The notes beneath the pieces were generated by a model that was given only the letters and a program-made list of their open reading frames with translations, made no database searches and was not told the origin of the DNA. A stretch of DNA of 64,000 nt from Actinopolymorpha singaporensis (GTDB lineage Bacteria > Actinomycetota > Actinomycetes > Propionibacteriales > Actinopolymorphaceae): contig NZ_LT629732.1 of assembly GCF_900104745.1 (NCBI RefSeq), forward strand, positions 4,079,981 to 4,143,980. Reading direction: 5' to 3'. Shown piece after piece: positions 8,990 to 17,370 of this stretch. Numbering within the stretch: position 1 is the stretch's first letter; each line of letters opens with the position of its first letter. Made by a program: the position numbers and the translations under genes.

Positions 8990-9023
8990 CCTCGGCCACG
9001 ACCCAGAAGGGGACGCAGCTGCG

Positions 9024-9896
9024 ATGATCGTCGACGTTCACAACCACACTCCGACCCACCGCGACCCGGTACCCGACAGCGAGCGCCTGTCCTTCGAGGG
9101 CTGGCGTTCGGACCGGTCGGTCGTGACCACGAACAGCTGGGACGACTTCGACCGGCAGCAGACCGACGCGGACATCACCATCGTGTTCAACATCGCGGTC
9201 GACGACCCGTTGCGTGCGACGGGTCTTCCGTATCGGCCTGAGCGGACGAACGATGCCACGGCGGAGTTCGTCGCGGCAGCGCCGGACCGGCGGATCGGCT
9301 TCATGTCTGTCAACCCCCTCTTGCCGACGGTGTTCCAAGAAGTGGAACGCTGCCGCGACCTGAACCTCGTGGGCGTGAAGCTCGGGCCCAACTACCAGGA
9401 CTTCGACCCACTCTGTGACGAGGCGCGTCGTCTGTACGCCTACTGCGAACGGGAAGGTCTGCCCATCCTCTTCCACCAGGGGACCTCGCCCATCCAGGAA
9501 GCGCCGTTGCGGTACACCCACCCGCTCGTGATGGACGAGATTGCGTTGGCGTACCCCGAACTCAGGGTGGTGATGGCGCACATGGGGCATCCCTTCGTAC
9601 GTGAGACAGTCGCGGTCATCCGCAAGCATCCGCACGTGTACGCCGACGTGTCGTCGGTGTACCTGCGTCCGTGGCTGGCGTGGGAGGCGCTGACGTTCGC
9701 CGGCGAATGGGGTGTGCCGCACAAGCTGCTGTTCGGTTCGGACTATCCGATCTCCACCTCCGGTGAGGCGATGGCGGCCCTGCGACGTGTCAACGACATC
9801 GTCGAGGGCACGAAGCTTCCGCGGGTGCCTGACGACTCGATCGAACGGATCATCCACGCAGATGCCCTGTCGGCGCTCGGATTGGAGACGCGGTGA
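9024..9896 (+). CDS. Amidohydrolase family 2 hydrolase
   Basis: This is the second TIM-barrel amidohydrolase in the operon, 290 residues. Ligands are complete: His6 and His8 in DVHNHTP, His151 in LFHQGT, His186 in MAHMGHP and Asp240 in GSDYP. The GVKLGPNYQDFDP segment is typical of the LigI/decarboxylase-like branch of amidohydrolase_2. Longer in-frame starts exist, but the ATG chosen has AGAAGGGGA upstream and starts directly with the metal-binding strand. It lies 34 nt after the enolase and overlaps the following gene by GTGA, so all five genes probably form one transcript. Its reaction is unknown; hydrolysis or decarboxylation of a small acid is likely. Confidence 0.84.
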   Translation: MIVDVHNHTPTHRDPVPDSERLSFEGWRSDRSVVTTNSWDDFDRQQTDADITIVFNIAVDDPLRATGLPYRPERTNDATAEFVAAAPDRRIGFMSVNPLLPTVFQEVERCRDLNLVGVKLGPNYQDFDPLCDEARRLYAYCEREGLPILFHQGTSPIQEAPLRYTHPLVMDEIALAYPELRVVMAHMGHPFVRETVAVIRKHPHVYADVSSVYLRPWLAWEALTFAGEWGVPHKLLFGSDYPISTSGEAMAALRRVNDIVEGTKLPRVPDDSIERIIHADALSALGLETR

Positions 9897-10651
9897 TCAT
9901 CGACGCGCACGTGCGGCTTGGAACAGGGCGGGAAGTCGACCTGACCGTCGAGCAACTCCTGGCGACGATGGACACGCTGGGAATCGACCACGCGCTCGTC
10001 GCGCCTGACGAACGTTGCACGGCATACGACAACCGTGAAGGCAACGAGGCGGTGTGCAGCGCCGCGGAGGCGTCGGGTGGACGGCTTGCTGCCTACGCAG
10101 TAGCAAATCCCTGGCGCGGCCGCTCTGCCTTGGACGAGCTCGCCCGCGCGAAGGACGCCGGCGCGGTCGCCCTGGCGGTGGATCCGGTACTTCAGGGTTT
10201 CGACGTGCTCGACGGGCTGCTCGACCCGCTGCTCGCGTTCGCGGGGGAGCAGGGCTGGTTCGTCTACATCCGTACGGGAACCCCACCGACTGCGCTCCCG
10301 CTCCCGGCAGCCACCCTCGCCCGCCGCTATCCGGAGCTGCGCTTCCTCATGGGCAGGAGTGGCGCGACCGACTTCTGGATCGACGCGGCACCCGCCCTGC
10401 GCCACGCGCCGAATCTCCACGCCGACACCGCGTACGCGCCGTGGGACACCGTTCTCAGCGAGTTCGCGCGCGACGAACAGATCGGAGCGGGTCGATGTGT
10501 CTTCACCACGGACGCGCCCTACACGGTGCCGCGGGCGGAAACGGCCCGGATCCTCGACTGGGTGACCATAGATGACACGCAGCGTGCCGAGGTCCTGGCC
10601 GGATCCGCGATGCGGCTGCTCGGCGCGAACCTCCCGGCAGGCTGGGCATGA
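9893..10651 (+). CDS. Amidohydrolase-family protein lacking the metal-binding histidines
   Basis: This is a 252-residue paralogue of the amidohydrolase at 7107-7886, matching it through GTPP, LARR and the barrel strands. The ligand positions differ. The N-terminal HxH is HVR (DAHVRL, Arg8), the strand-5 histidine is Arg127 (YIRTGT), and the strand-6 histidine is Arg155 (MGRSG). Only Asp207 (FTTDAP) is kept. Loss of three ligands in otherwise intact sequence argues against ordinary metal-dependent hydrolysis. It may be metal-free, a binding subunit of one of its neighbours, or a decarboxylase-like variant. The GTG start overlaps the previous stop. It is the last gene of the operon; the 54 bp to the convergent gene show no clear terminator. 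Confidence 0.8.
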   Translation: MIIDAHVRLGTGREVDLTVEQLLATMDTLGIDHALVAPDERCTAYDNREGNEAVCSAAEASGGRLAAYAVANPWRGRSALDELARAKDAGAVALAVDPVLQGFDVLDGLLDPLLAFAGEQGWFVYIRTGTPPTALPLPAATLARRYPELRFLMGRSGATDFWIDAAPALRHAPNLHADTAYAPWDTVLSEFARDEQIGAGRCVFTTDAPYTVPRAETARILDWVTIDDTQRAEVLAGSAMRLLGANLPAGWA

Positions 10652-10705
10652 CAGACGTGAGGTGGACAACGGCGCCCACGGAACACGACTGGCTGACGGG
10701 GAAGC

Positions 10706-12451
10706 TCAGCAGGTCTCCACGGCGATCTCGTGGGGAGACGCCCGGTCGTGGTCGACCCTGATCGGGATCAGGCTGGAAGGCCATCCGAAGACATCGAGGC
10801 CGGTCACCGGGACGGCCTCGGTGTCCACGGTGGCTCTGGTCACCCGGTCGGATGCGACCGGCAACATGATGGTCAACGCACCGGCGGGGGACCTGCCGGT
10901 CACTCGGCAACGAAGAACGCCGTCTGTGCACGTGGCGTCGCTGATGCGGGCCCGGTCCCGCGCTACCACGAAGTCGGCCCACTCAAAGGCGCTCCAGATC
11001 GGCATTCCGAGCTCACGAGCGGCCTGCCAGCACAGCTCCATGTAGGTCCGGGAGTAGGTGAAGAACGACACCGGATGGGAGAGCATGGACAGCGGGCTGT
11101 AGTAGCGAGTGACCTTCTCCTCCATCAGCTTCCGGGTGAGGGAGGCCTGTCCACGTGGGTCGGCCGAGAGCAGGCCCTTGACGGCGAGGTCGTCGTAGGC
11201 CTGGGTGGACTGCTGGAAGCAGTCCACGACGGTGCCGTCGACGTCGACGAACCTCATCGGACGCGCGGACCCGGTGAGGTACTTCAACCACGAAGGTCCG
11301 GCACCGACGGAGTTCAGGTCCATGCGGACACCGAGTTCGGCATAGACCTTCGGCACGTCGACGTAGCCCTTCCAGGCAAGGCAGTGGTTGCGATTGGTAG
11401 TCGGGACGCCGCCGTAGTGGCGATCGAAGTCCGCGAGGTCCTTACGCACCAGGTCGACGATCACCTCTTCGGGATCCTCGCCACCGTAGGAGGGGTCGGA
11501 GGGGTCGTGGTGGACGCCGAACGAGTGCCCGCGGGCGCGCCATTCCGCGACCTTCTCAGGGGAGGCCACGGTCTCCCTGGACGTACCCGACATGAGGTAG
11601 ACGGTGATCTTCCCGCCGTGAGCATCGACCGCACCGAGCAGTGCGTCGAAATGTTCCGATGCCGACCAGTCGTCGTCGGAGTCGAGAACGAGAACGCTCC
11701 GGTGGGCGGGCTCTGGGTAGTACCACATGCGAGGTTGTGGAAGAGTCGCCACCTGGTTGACCGCGTTGACCAGCATCGCGGCATGAAGATCGGCCTGGGG
11801 CAGGTGCCAGCACCCGGAGTCCGCGTAGCCGGTCAGCAGGTCCTGGATGCGGTAGGGCTCGCCTGCGCCGAGCCCCCGTCCGCCCACCCGGTTCGGGTCG
11901 CCCTGCCGGATCAACGCCACGGCCTGGGCCAGGTCGTAGGTGAAGACGACGACACGCCCGTCTCCGAACGGCAGCTCGATGATCGCGGGAAATGACGTCG
12001 GCGTGCCGACGTCGGCGTACAGGCGTGCTACCTCCACGGCTTCCGCCGGCAGGGCTTCGGGTGCGTAGGAGTCCGCGGGTACGTGGGTCTCGATCGCCTC
12101 CTGGGGCAACGCGTTCGCGATCGGGCTGGTGCCGAGGGGGCGGAGGTAGGCCGGCGCCACCATGGTCGACGCTGGCGCCAGCCCGAAGGCGCGGGCCAGG
12201 TAGTAGGAGGGCCGGACGAGTACCAGTCGTCCACCACCCTTGGCGAAGGCGCGCAGTCTGTCGGTCTGCTCCCTGGAAGGACGCGACCGCGCGACCACAA
12301 CGGTCGCGAACTTCGTAAGGTCGTGGAGTCGCGGGCTGGTCAGGCCGACGATCTCGAGGTCCGCGAGGCCCTCTGCACGGAGGATCTCCGCCAGGTAGCG
12401 GCCGAACTTCCCGACGTCCTGTTCGTCGGCAACGACCACGGCGACAGTCAT
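10706..12451 (-). CDS. Two-domain protein: glutamine-amidotransferase-like N-terminus and polysaccharide-deacetylase-like C-terminus
   Basis: This is a 581-residue protein without a signal peptide. Residues of about 1-215 look like a class I glutamine-amidotransferase/ThuA-like alpha/beta fold (LTKFATVVVARSRPSREQ, KGGGRLVLVRPSYY, DGRVVVFTYDLAQAVALIRQG), which in glycan enzymes often serves as a trimerisation or accessory domain. From about residue 250 a NodB-like barrel is suggested by SVLVLDSDDDWSASEHFDALLG, where aspartates sit at the usual metal position, and by GHSFGVHHDPSD with two nearby histidines. A short beta-rich tail follows. It is third in a leftward operon, with an ATGA-type overlap to the upstream oxidoreductase. 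Role unknown; carbohydrate de-N-acetylation or related hydrolysis is possible. Confidence 0.75.
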   Translation of the reverse strand: MTVAVVVADEQDVGKFGRYLAEILRAEGLADLEIVGLTSPRLHDLTKFATVVVARSRPSREQTDRLRAFAKGGGRLVLVRPSYYLARAFGLAPASTMVAPAYLRPLGTSPIANALPQEAIETHVPADSYAPEALPAEAVEVARLYADVGTPTSFPAIIELPFGDGRVVVFTYDLAQAVALIRQGDPNRVGGRGLGAGEPYRIQDLLTGYADSGCWHLPQADLHAAMLVNAVNQVATLPQPRMWYYPEPAHRSVLVLDSDDDWSASEHFDALLGAVDAHGGKITVYLMSGTSRETVASPEKVAEWRARGHSFGVHHDPSDPSYGGEDPEEVIVDLVRKDLADFDRHYGGVPTTNRNHCLAWKGYVDVPKVYAELGVRMDLNSVGAGPSWLKYLTGSARPMRFVDVDGTVVDCFQQSTQAYDDLAVKGLLSADPRGQASLTRKLMEEKVTRYYSPLSMLSHPVSFFTYSRTYMELCWQAARELGMPIWSAFEWADFVVARDRARISDATCTDGVLRCRVTGRSPAGALTIMLPVASDRVTRATVDTEAVPVTGLDVFGWPSSLIPIRVDHDRASPHEIAVETC

Positions 12452-13611
12452 GGCGCCTGTCCCACCGCACGGGCCGGGCCGGGCCGGAAGTCCGGGACCT
12501 CGAGCAGGCCGCTGCCGGCCGCCATCGACTGGGCGGCCAACACGGCCGGGGCGGCCGTGTCCACTGCTTGATAGATGTCGAAAGGCGGCTGGCGGCCTGC
12601 GAACACGGCGTCTCGGAAAGAGATGTGGGTGTAGTAGTCCGCGTCACCGTGGCCACTGCCGCGTGCCTCGACTGGAGCGTCGGTGCGTTCGTACCGCCAG
12701 TCGACGTCCGCGAGGTCGTGCATCTGCGCGTCCGCCAACCACACCTTCGGTCGATCGCGGTTGGTGCGAGACCACTCGACCCGCCCACCTGTCCCGATGA
12801 GCTGGTACCAGTGCCAGTTACCGGGCGGATGTGGCTGGGCGAAGCTCGCTGCCATCCGCAGGATGGTCCCCTTCCCGGTCCGCATCAGCGCGACCTGCAT
12901 GTCGGCCTGGGCGATCCGGGGGTTCGCGGCGCTCGGTGACCCGGTGCTCATCCCCACCACTTCGGTGACACGGTCGTCGAGGATCCGCAGCATCGGGCTC
13001 AACTCGTGTGGCAGGTAGTGGATCGGCGGCATCTGCTGCGCCCATGTGGGGACCGCATCCGGATGGTCGGGGATACTGTCCGGCCCCATCAGCTCACCGG
13101 ATCGGGGATCCTGGAACATGCCCTCGGTGTAATGGTGGAAGTACTGCCCCTCGGCGAGCGTGACGTGGCCGAGGCGGCCGGAGGACACGAGGCCGCGCCA
13201 GGCGTCGACGAAGCCCCAGTACCGCGTCTGCTCGGCCAGTTGGTAGGTCAGGCCGCTCCGCTCGACCGCGAGCACGAGCCGCCAGCAGTCGTCGACGCTG
13301 TAGGCAGCCGGCACTTCCGCGTGGACGTGCTTTCCCGCCTCGAGGGCCCGTGCGGCGAGCCGGCCCTGGTCCCGGCTCCTGATCGTGAGCGCCACCGCAT
13401 CGACGGTGGGATCCTGGAATACGTCGTCGTAGTCGCTGTACGCGTGTACGGATGTCGGGTCGCCGACGCGAGACAGTGCGGCCTGGTGCAGAGCCTCGAT
13501 CCGATCGCACACAGCCGTGATCCGGTATCCCGGGATGCGCGCCAGCAGCGGGATCCACGTCCCGAGGGCCCGTGGACCGAGACCGACGACGCCGACGCGG
13601 ATCTCGTCCAT
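12448..13611 (-). CDS. Gfo/Idh/MocA family protein, EVP variant
   Basis: This is a 387-residue oxidoreductase-fold protein. The Rossmann start reads VGVVGLGPRALGTWIPLL. The usual catalytic EKP motif is replaced by EVP (KHVHAEVPAAYSVDDCW, Val100), so the standard lysine is absent. I believe this is a recurrent subgroup of the family, resembling NAD-using glycosidases such as GH109, and not random decay, since the rest is intact (YHYTEGMFQDPRSGEL, LPHELSPMLRILDDRVTEV, GSGHGDADYYTHISF). It overlaps both neighbours through ATGA junctions, placing it in the same leftward operon as the TIM-barrel and NodB-like proteins. It could be an NAD-dependent glycoside-cleaving or epimerising enzyme. Confidence 0.82.
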   Translation of the reverse strand: MDEIRVGVVGLGPRALGTWIPLLARIPGYRITAVCDRIEALHQAALSRVGDPTSVHAYSDYDDVFQDPTVDAVALTIRSRDQGRLAARALEAGKHVHAEVPAAYSVDDCWRLVLAVERSGLTYQLAEQTRYWGFVDAWRGLVSSGRLGHVTLAEGQYFHHYTEGMFQDPRSGELMGPDSIPDHPDAVPTWAQQMPPIHYLPHELSPMLRILDDRVTEVVGMSTGSPSAANPRIAQADMQVALMRTGKGTILRMAASFAQPHPPGNWHWYQLIGTGGRVEWSRTNRDRPKVWLADAQMHDLADVDWRYERTDAPVEARGSGHGDADYYTHISFRDAVFAGRQPPFDIYQAVDTAAPAVLAAQSMAAGSGLLEVPDFRPGPARAVGQAP

Positions 13612-15044
13612 CAGATGTTGGCCGACTCGCCTGCGTGGGCGTGGTACTCAGCGGCCACTGCGGCGAAGGAGTGCTGCGGACGGTCGGGAACGAAGATGTC
13701 GATGCTGGGGACCGGAACGCCGTGGCTGGAGTCGAGTGTCCAGGCATCAGTGGTTTCGAACCCCGGATTGTCGACGGTGAAGCCCAGCGTCTCGATGTGG
13801 TCGAATCCCACGTCGACGGGGAAGATCTCGTCCCCTCCGCGAGCCTGGTGAAGGCGGAACGCCAAGGTGGCGCTCGTCCTGCCGCGCAGCCGTTCGGTCA
13901 CGTCGATCGGCCCGTGGAGCGTGGAACACTGCTGCCACAGCGCGAAGCCATGGTGGCGGACGTCTTCGGACCAGATCACCTCACCGTCGAGCAGCACCTG
14001 CTTGACATGCTTACCGGCGCCGCCGACCAGTCCGCTGAAGATGTCGTTGTGCCAGAACGACAGTTCGTGCCGTGGCGCGTCCGGGTCGACCCGGACGACC
14101 TGTGAAGCCTGGGCGTACGCCCCCTCCTGCGTGCGGACAGGCGGGACGAGAAGACTCAGGCGGCCGTTTCCGTACATCGCCTTGTTGGTCGAGGAGATGG
14201 TCGGGGCGTCGTCGAGTTGGAGACCGTATGCCGTGACCCCTGCGATCCTGCCTGCCCGGGCGTACTCGAGCCCGGCGCGAACCGCCGAGGCACAGTAGTC
14301 GGGGGTGGGTTCGTTCCACGCGTCCAGGAAGCGGCCGGTGTACACGAGCAGAACCACATCGAGGTTCCAGGGCCGCACGGCGGCGCGGATCTCGTCCAGG
14401 CATGGTCCGACGCTGTCCGCGACGATGGTGTTGAGGTTCCGCCCGTCCAGGAACGGATAGAGCACGAGGTCGAGATAGGGGCCGTACTTCGCGAGGAACC
14501 CCGGATCGGTCGCCGCGTGGAAGTAGGTGCAGAGGTAGAACGCCAGATCGGGGTTGATGTCCTGGGCCACCTTGCGCAGCAGCGCCACATAGTCGGTCGT
14601 GAAGGTTTCCTGGTTGAACTCGAAATCGTCGATGCCCCACGCCTTCACGTTGGGATGCGCGACGGAGAGCTCGGCACAGGCGCGGGCCCAGGCCACGTAG
14701 TCCATCACGTAGGGCCTTGAGGCGCGGCCCCCGTCGCGGGAGGTCTCGCTGGGTGGAACGAGATAGACCCAGACGTCGATACCCGCATCCGCGGCGGCCG
14801 GGGCGAACTCGAGCCGCAGGTCGTCCCAGTCCGTAGGGGAGTCCCATATCCCGTAGATGTAGGTGTTGGCCCCGAGGGCCAGCAGCTTCCGGATCATCGC
14901 GGGCGTGTCGACGTGGCGGTAGCCGTCCGTGCGTGGAGATGGCTCACGCAGCATCGCTCCGACGGTGTTACCTCCGCACTGGGAGGCTCTGATGCCGCCG
15001 GCCGGGATCAGGCCGGACAGTCGTGAGTTGCCTACCTCGGTCAT
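13611..15044 (-). CDS. Unclassified TIM-barrel (glycosidase-like) protein
   Basis: This is a 477-residue cytoplasmic protein that I cannot assign to a named family. The first two-thirds read like a (beta/alpha)8 barrel acting on glycans: TPAMIRKLLALGANTYIYGIW, VKAWGIDDFEFNQETF with acidic residues at a strand end, DLAFYLCTYFHA, YLDLVLYPFLDGRN, NLDVVLLVYTGRFLDAW. The last third (about residue 330 on) is a beta-rich segment with VKQVLLDGEVIWSEDV, like the carbohydrate-binding tail of many glycosidases. The ATG chosen has an excellent CAGGAGGT site 6 nt upstream; an ATG 30 nt earlier lacks one. It is the first gene of the leftward operon. Confidence 0.8.
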   Translation of the reverse strand: MTEVGNSRLSGLIPAGGIRASQCGGNTVGAMLREPSPRTDGYRHVDTPAMIRKLLALGANTYIYGIWDSPTDWDDLRLEFAPAAADAGIDVWVYLVPPSETSRDGGRASRPYVMDYVAWARACAELSVAHPNVKAWGIDDFEFNQETFTTDYVALLRKVAQDINPDLAFYLCTYFHAATDPGFLAKYGPYLDLVLYPFLDGRNLNTIVADSVGPCLDEIRAAVRPWNLDVVLLVYTGRFLDAWNEPTPDYCASAVRAGLEYARAGRIAGVTAYGLQLDDAPTISSTNKAMYGNGRLSLLVPPVRTQEGAYAQASQVVRVDPDAPRHELSFWHNDIFSGLVGGAGKHVKQVLLDGEVIWSEDVRHHGFALWQQCSTLHGPIDVTERLRGRTSATLAFRLHQARGGDEIFPVDVGFDHIETLGFTVDNPGFETTDAWTLDSSHGVPVPSIDIFVPDRPQHSFAAVAAEYHAHAGESANI

Positions 15045-15082
15045 GCCGACCTCCTGGCACGGGCGGCTCGTCATCCAACGGG

Positions 15083-15273
15083 ATTTCGTAGATGCAACTC
15101 AATTCTTGAAGGATGTTAGAGACAGTACGTAGACCAGGCAAGGGTCCTCCTGCATCGAAAACGTGGTGCAGGCCCGGTTGCGGCACCTTGGAAGATTCGG
15201 CCCGGTCGAAGGCTGTGCAGGCGGCCATCGTGGAGGTAACATCTCGCATCTCGTAGATGTATCTGACATCTCG
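15083..15273. promoter_or_regulatory. Divergent control region with repeated ATCTCG/ATTTCGTAGATG elements
   Basis: This region between two divergent operons has ATTTCGTAGATG at 15083-15094. It also has a cluster of three direct CATCTCG copies at 15240-15246, 15247-15253 and 15267-15273. Within the cluster, CATCT-CGT-AGATG (15247-15259) is a perfect palindrome, and ACATCT (15239-15244) pairs with AGATGT (15255-15260). A related element precedes the IclR gene at 21746-21765. These are probable operator sites, most simply for that IclR protein. Confidence 0.45.
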
Positions 15274-15397
15274 AATGATCGTTCCGGCCACTCACGTTCA
15301 GGCCGCACTGCCTGCCGGCAGGCCTTTGGCAGGCGTCGTGGAGTAGGTGAACCGGCTTGGACGCAACGCTCCGCCCGGGACACGAGGAGGGCTCACG

Positions 15398-17368
15398 GTG
15401 GCATCGAGGATCACCCGCAGGGACCTGCTACGCGCCGGCGGCGTAGCCACACTTGGCGCCTGCACACTTACCGGCTGCTCGTTCCTGTCCACGAATCCCG
15501 ACAAGGGACCTGGGCCGGCGGTTGCGGCGAAGGGGACCAAGGAAGCCCCCATGCTCGCTGCCCAGGTGAAGGCGGGCAAACTCCCGAAACTGACGGAGCG
15601 GCTCCCGAAGGATCCCATGGTGGTGAAGCCGCAGAGCCAACTCGGCAGCTTCGGTGGGACGATGCAGCGCGGACAGATCGACCTGAACAACGACGGCCTG
15701 CAGTACATGGGGTGGGCAGGCCTCGTCGAGTGGACTCCCACCACTCCGCCGAACCCCGGCCCGGGCCTCGCGAAGTCATGGGAGATCGAGGACGGCGGAC
15801 GCGCGTACGTTTTCCATCTACGCGATGGTGTCCGATGGTCGGACGGCAAGCCCTTCACGACCGACGACATCATGTACGTCTACGAGCACGTCTACTCGAA
15901 CAAGGAACTCGCTCCGGTCTTCCCTGCCTGGCTGTCTCCAGGAGGTAAGCCCGCGAGATTCGTCCAGGTGGACAAGAAGACCTTCCGAATCGAGTTCGCG
16001 GCACCGAACGGACTCCTGCTGAAGTACATGTCCTTCGTGGGCACCTTCGTCGGCGCCAACCCGTTCCTCCAGCCCAAGCACTACATGAGCAGGTTCCATC
16101 CCGACATCGCCGGGAAGGAGGCGGTCCAGTCGGCCCTGAAGAAGGAGAACTTCTCGGCCTGGGTCGACTTCTACCACTCCAGGCACGACCACTGGAGGAA
16201 CCCGGACCTTCCGGTGCTCGGGCCGTGGCGCATCACCAGGCCGGCGAAGGGCAACAACGCCACGGCGGAGAGGAACCCCTACTACTGGAAGGTGGACCCC
16301 GAGGGCCGGCAGCTGCCCTACATCGACCGGGCCGTCTACACCTTCCTCGACCAGGAGGCCTTCGGACTGCGCGCGGCCAACGGACAGGTGGACCTCGCGG
16401 CCTGGGACCTCAGCTACCAGTCCGCTCCGATGTTGATCAAGAACCAGAAGGACAAGGGCTTTCGCTTCCTGCGCTGGAAGCCCGACGGGTTGTTCCACGC
16501 GGTCAACCTGAACCAGAGCCACCCCGACCCGGTGCTGCGCGAACTGTTCCAGGACATCAACTTCCGAGCCGGTGTCTCCCATGCCATCAACCGCGAGGAG
16601 ATGCGGGACTCGCTGTTCTCCGGCCAGGGATCCTTCCAGCAGCCGTGCGCCCAACCGGAGGACCCGTACTTCGTCAGGGGCATGGGCCAGCGCTTCGTCG
16701 AGTTCGACGAGGCCAAGGCCAACGAGTACCTGGACAAGGCCGGACTCACCAGACGTGGCAGCAACGGCATGCGGCTGCGCCCCGACGGGAAACCGATGAA
16801 GCTCGTCGCCCAGACCTTCACCATCGGCGTCGGTGTGCCGACCGTCAGCATTCTCGAGTTCGTGAAGCGCTACTGGGCCAAGGTCGGCATCGACATGGCG
16901 ATCAAGAACATCTCGTCCGAGCTCTGGTACGCCAGCATCTGGCATGGCGACTTCGACCTGAACTGCTATGTTCCGGCCGGTTACCTGTGGGACATCGACT
17001 CGCTGTGGTACATCCCGACAAGCGGCCTCACCTACTGGGCTCCGAAGTACGGCAACTGGTACTCCGATCCCAAGGGCAAGTTCTCGATGAAGCCGGAAGG
17101 GGAGATCAGGCAGCTGCAGGTGCTGTACGACGAGCTTGTCCAACAGGCCGACGACGACCGGCGCCTCGCGATCGGCCGGGAGATCCTGAGGTTGCACGAC
17201 AAGAACGTCTGGATCATCAACACCGTCCAGTCGGCGTTCGCCCCCGTCGTCGTGAGCGACGACCTGGGTAACGTACGCGAAGACGCGGTGGCGAGCTACC
17301 GAACGCTGTACGAAGCGGCGACCGATCTGTCCCAGCTCTATTTCAGGCACCCCGAACGGCACACCTGA
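15398..17368 (+). CDS. ABC transporter substrate-binding protein, family 5 (Tat lipoprotein)
   Basis: This is an exported receptor of an oligopeptide/oligosaccharide importer, 656 residues. The N-terminus has a twin-arginine-like motif (SRITRRDLLRAGG), a hydrophobic core and the lipobox LTGC, so it is probably a folded-export lipoprotein. Family-5 hallmarks are GLAKSWEIEDGGRAYVFHLR, DGVRWSDGKPFTTDDIMYVYE and DINFRAGVSHAINREEM. A GTG start is chosen because CGAGGAGG lies 8-9 nt upstream and the signal then begins the protein; an upstream in-frame start at 15347 would bury it. It is longer than typical DppA (about 530), like the large sugar-type members. First gene of a five-gene transporter operon. 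Confidence 0.9.
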   Translation: MASRITRRDLLRAGGVATLGACTLTGCSFLSTNPDKGPGPAVAAKGTKEAPMLAAQVKAGKLPKLTERLPKDPMVVKPQSQLGSFGGTMQRGQIDLNNDGLQYMGWAGLVEWTPTTPPNPGPGLAKSWEIEDGGRAYVFHLRDGVRWSDGKPFTTDDIMYVYEHVYSNKELAPVFPAWLSPGGKPARFVQVDKKTFRIEFAAPNGLLLKYMSFVGTFVGANPFLQPKHYMSRFHPDIAGKEAVQSALKKENFSAWVDFYHSRHDHWRNPDLPVLGPWRITRPAKGNNATAERNPYYWKVDPEGRQLPYIDRAVYTFLDQEAFGLRAANGQVDLAAWDLSYQSAPMLIKNQKDKGFRFLRWKPDGLFHAVNLNQSHPDPVLRELFQDINFRAGVSHAINREEMRDSLFSGQGSFQQPCAQPEDPYFVRGMGQRFVEFDEAKANEYLDKAGLTRRGSNGMRLRPDGKPMKLVAQTFTIGVGVPTVSILEFVKRYWAKVGIDMAIKNISSELWYASIWHGDFDLNCYVPAGYLWDIDSLWYIPTSGLTYWAPKYGNWYSDPKGKFSMKPEGEIRQLQVLYDELVQQADDDRRLAIGREILRLHDKNVWIINTVQSAFAPVVVSDDLGNVREDAVASYRTLYEAATDLSQLYFRHPERHT

Positions 17369-17370
17369 GC

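Noticed and set aside
15818-17362. 514-codon minus-strand frame across the family-5 receptor
   Set aside because: Shadow frame without motifs; the plus-strand gene has a Tat lipoprotein signal and is in a clear operon.
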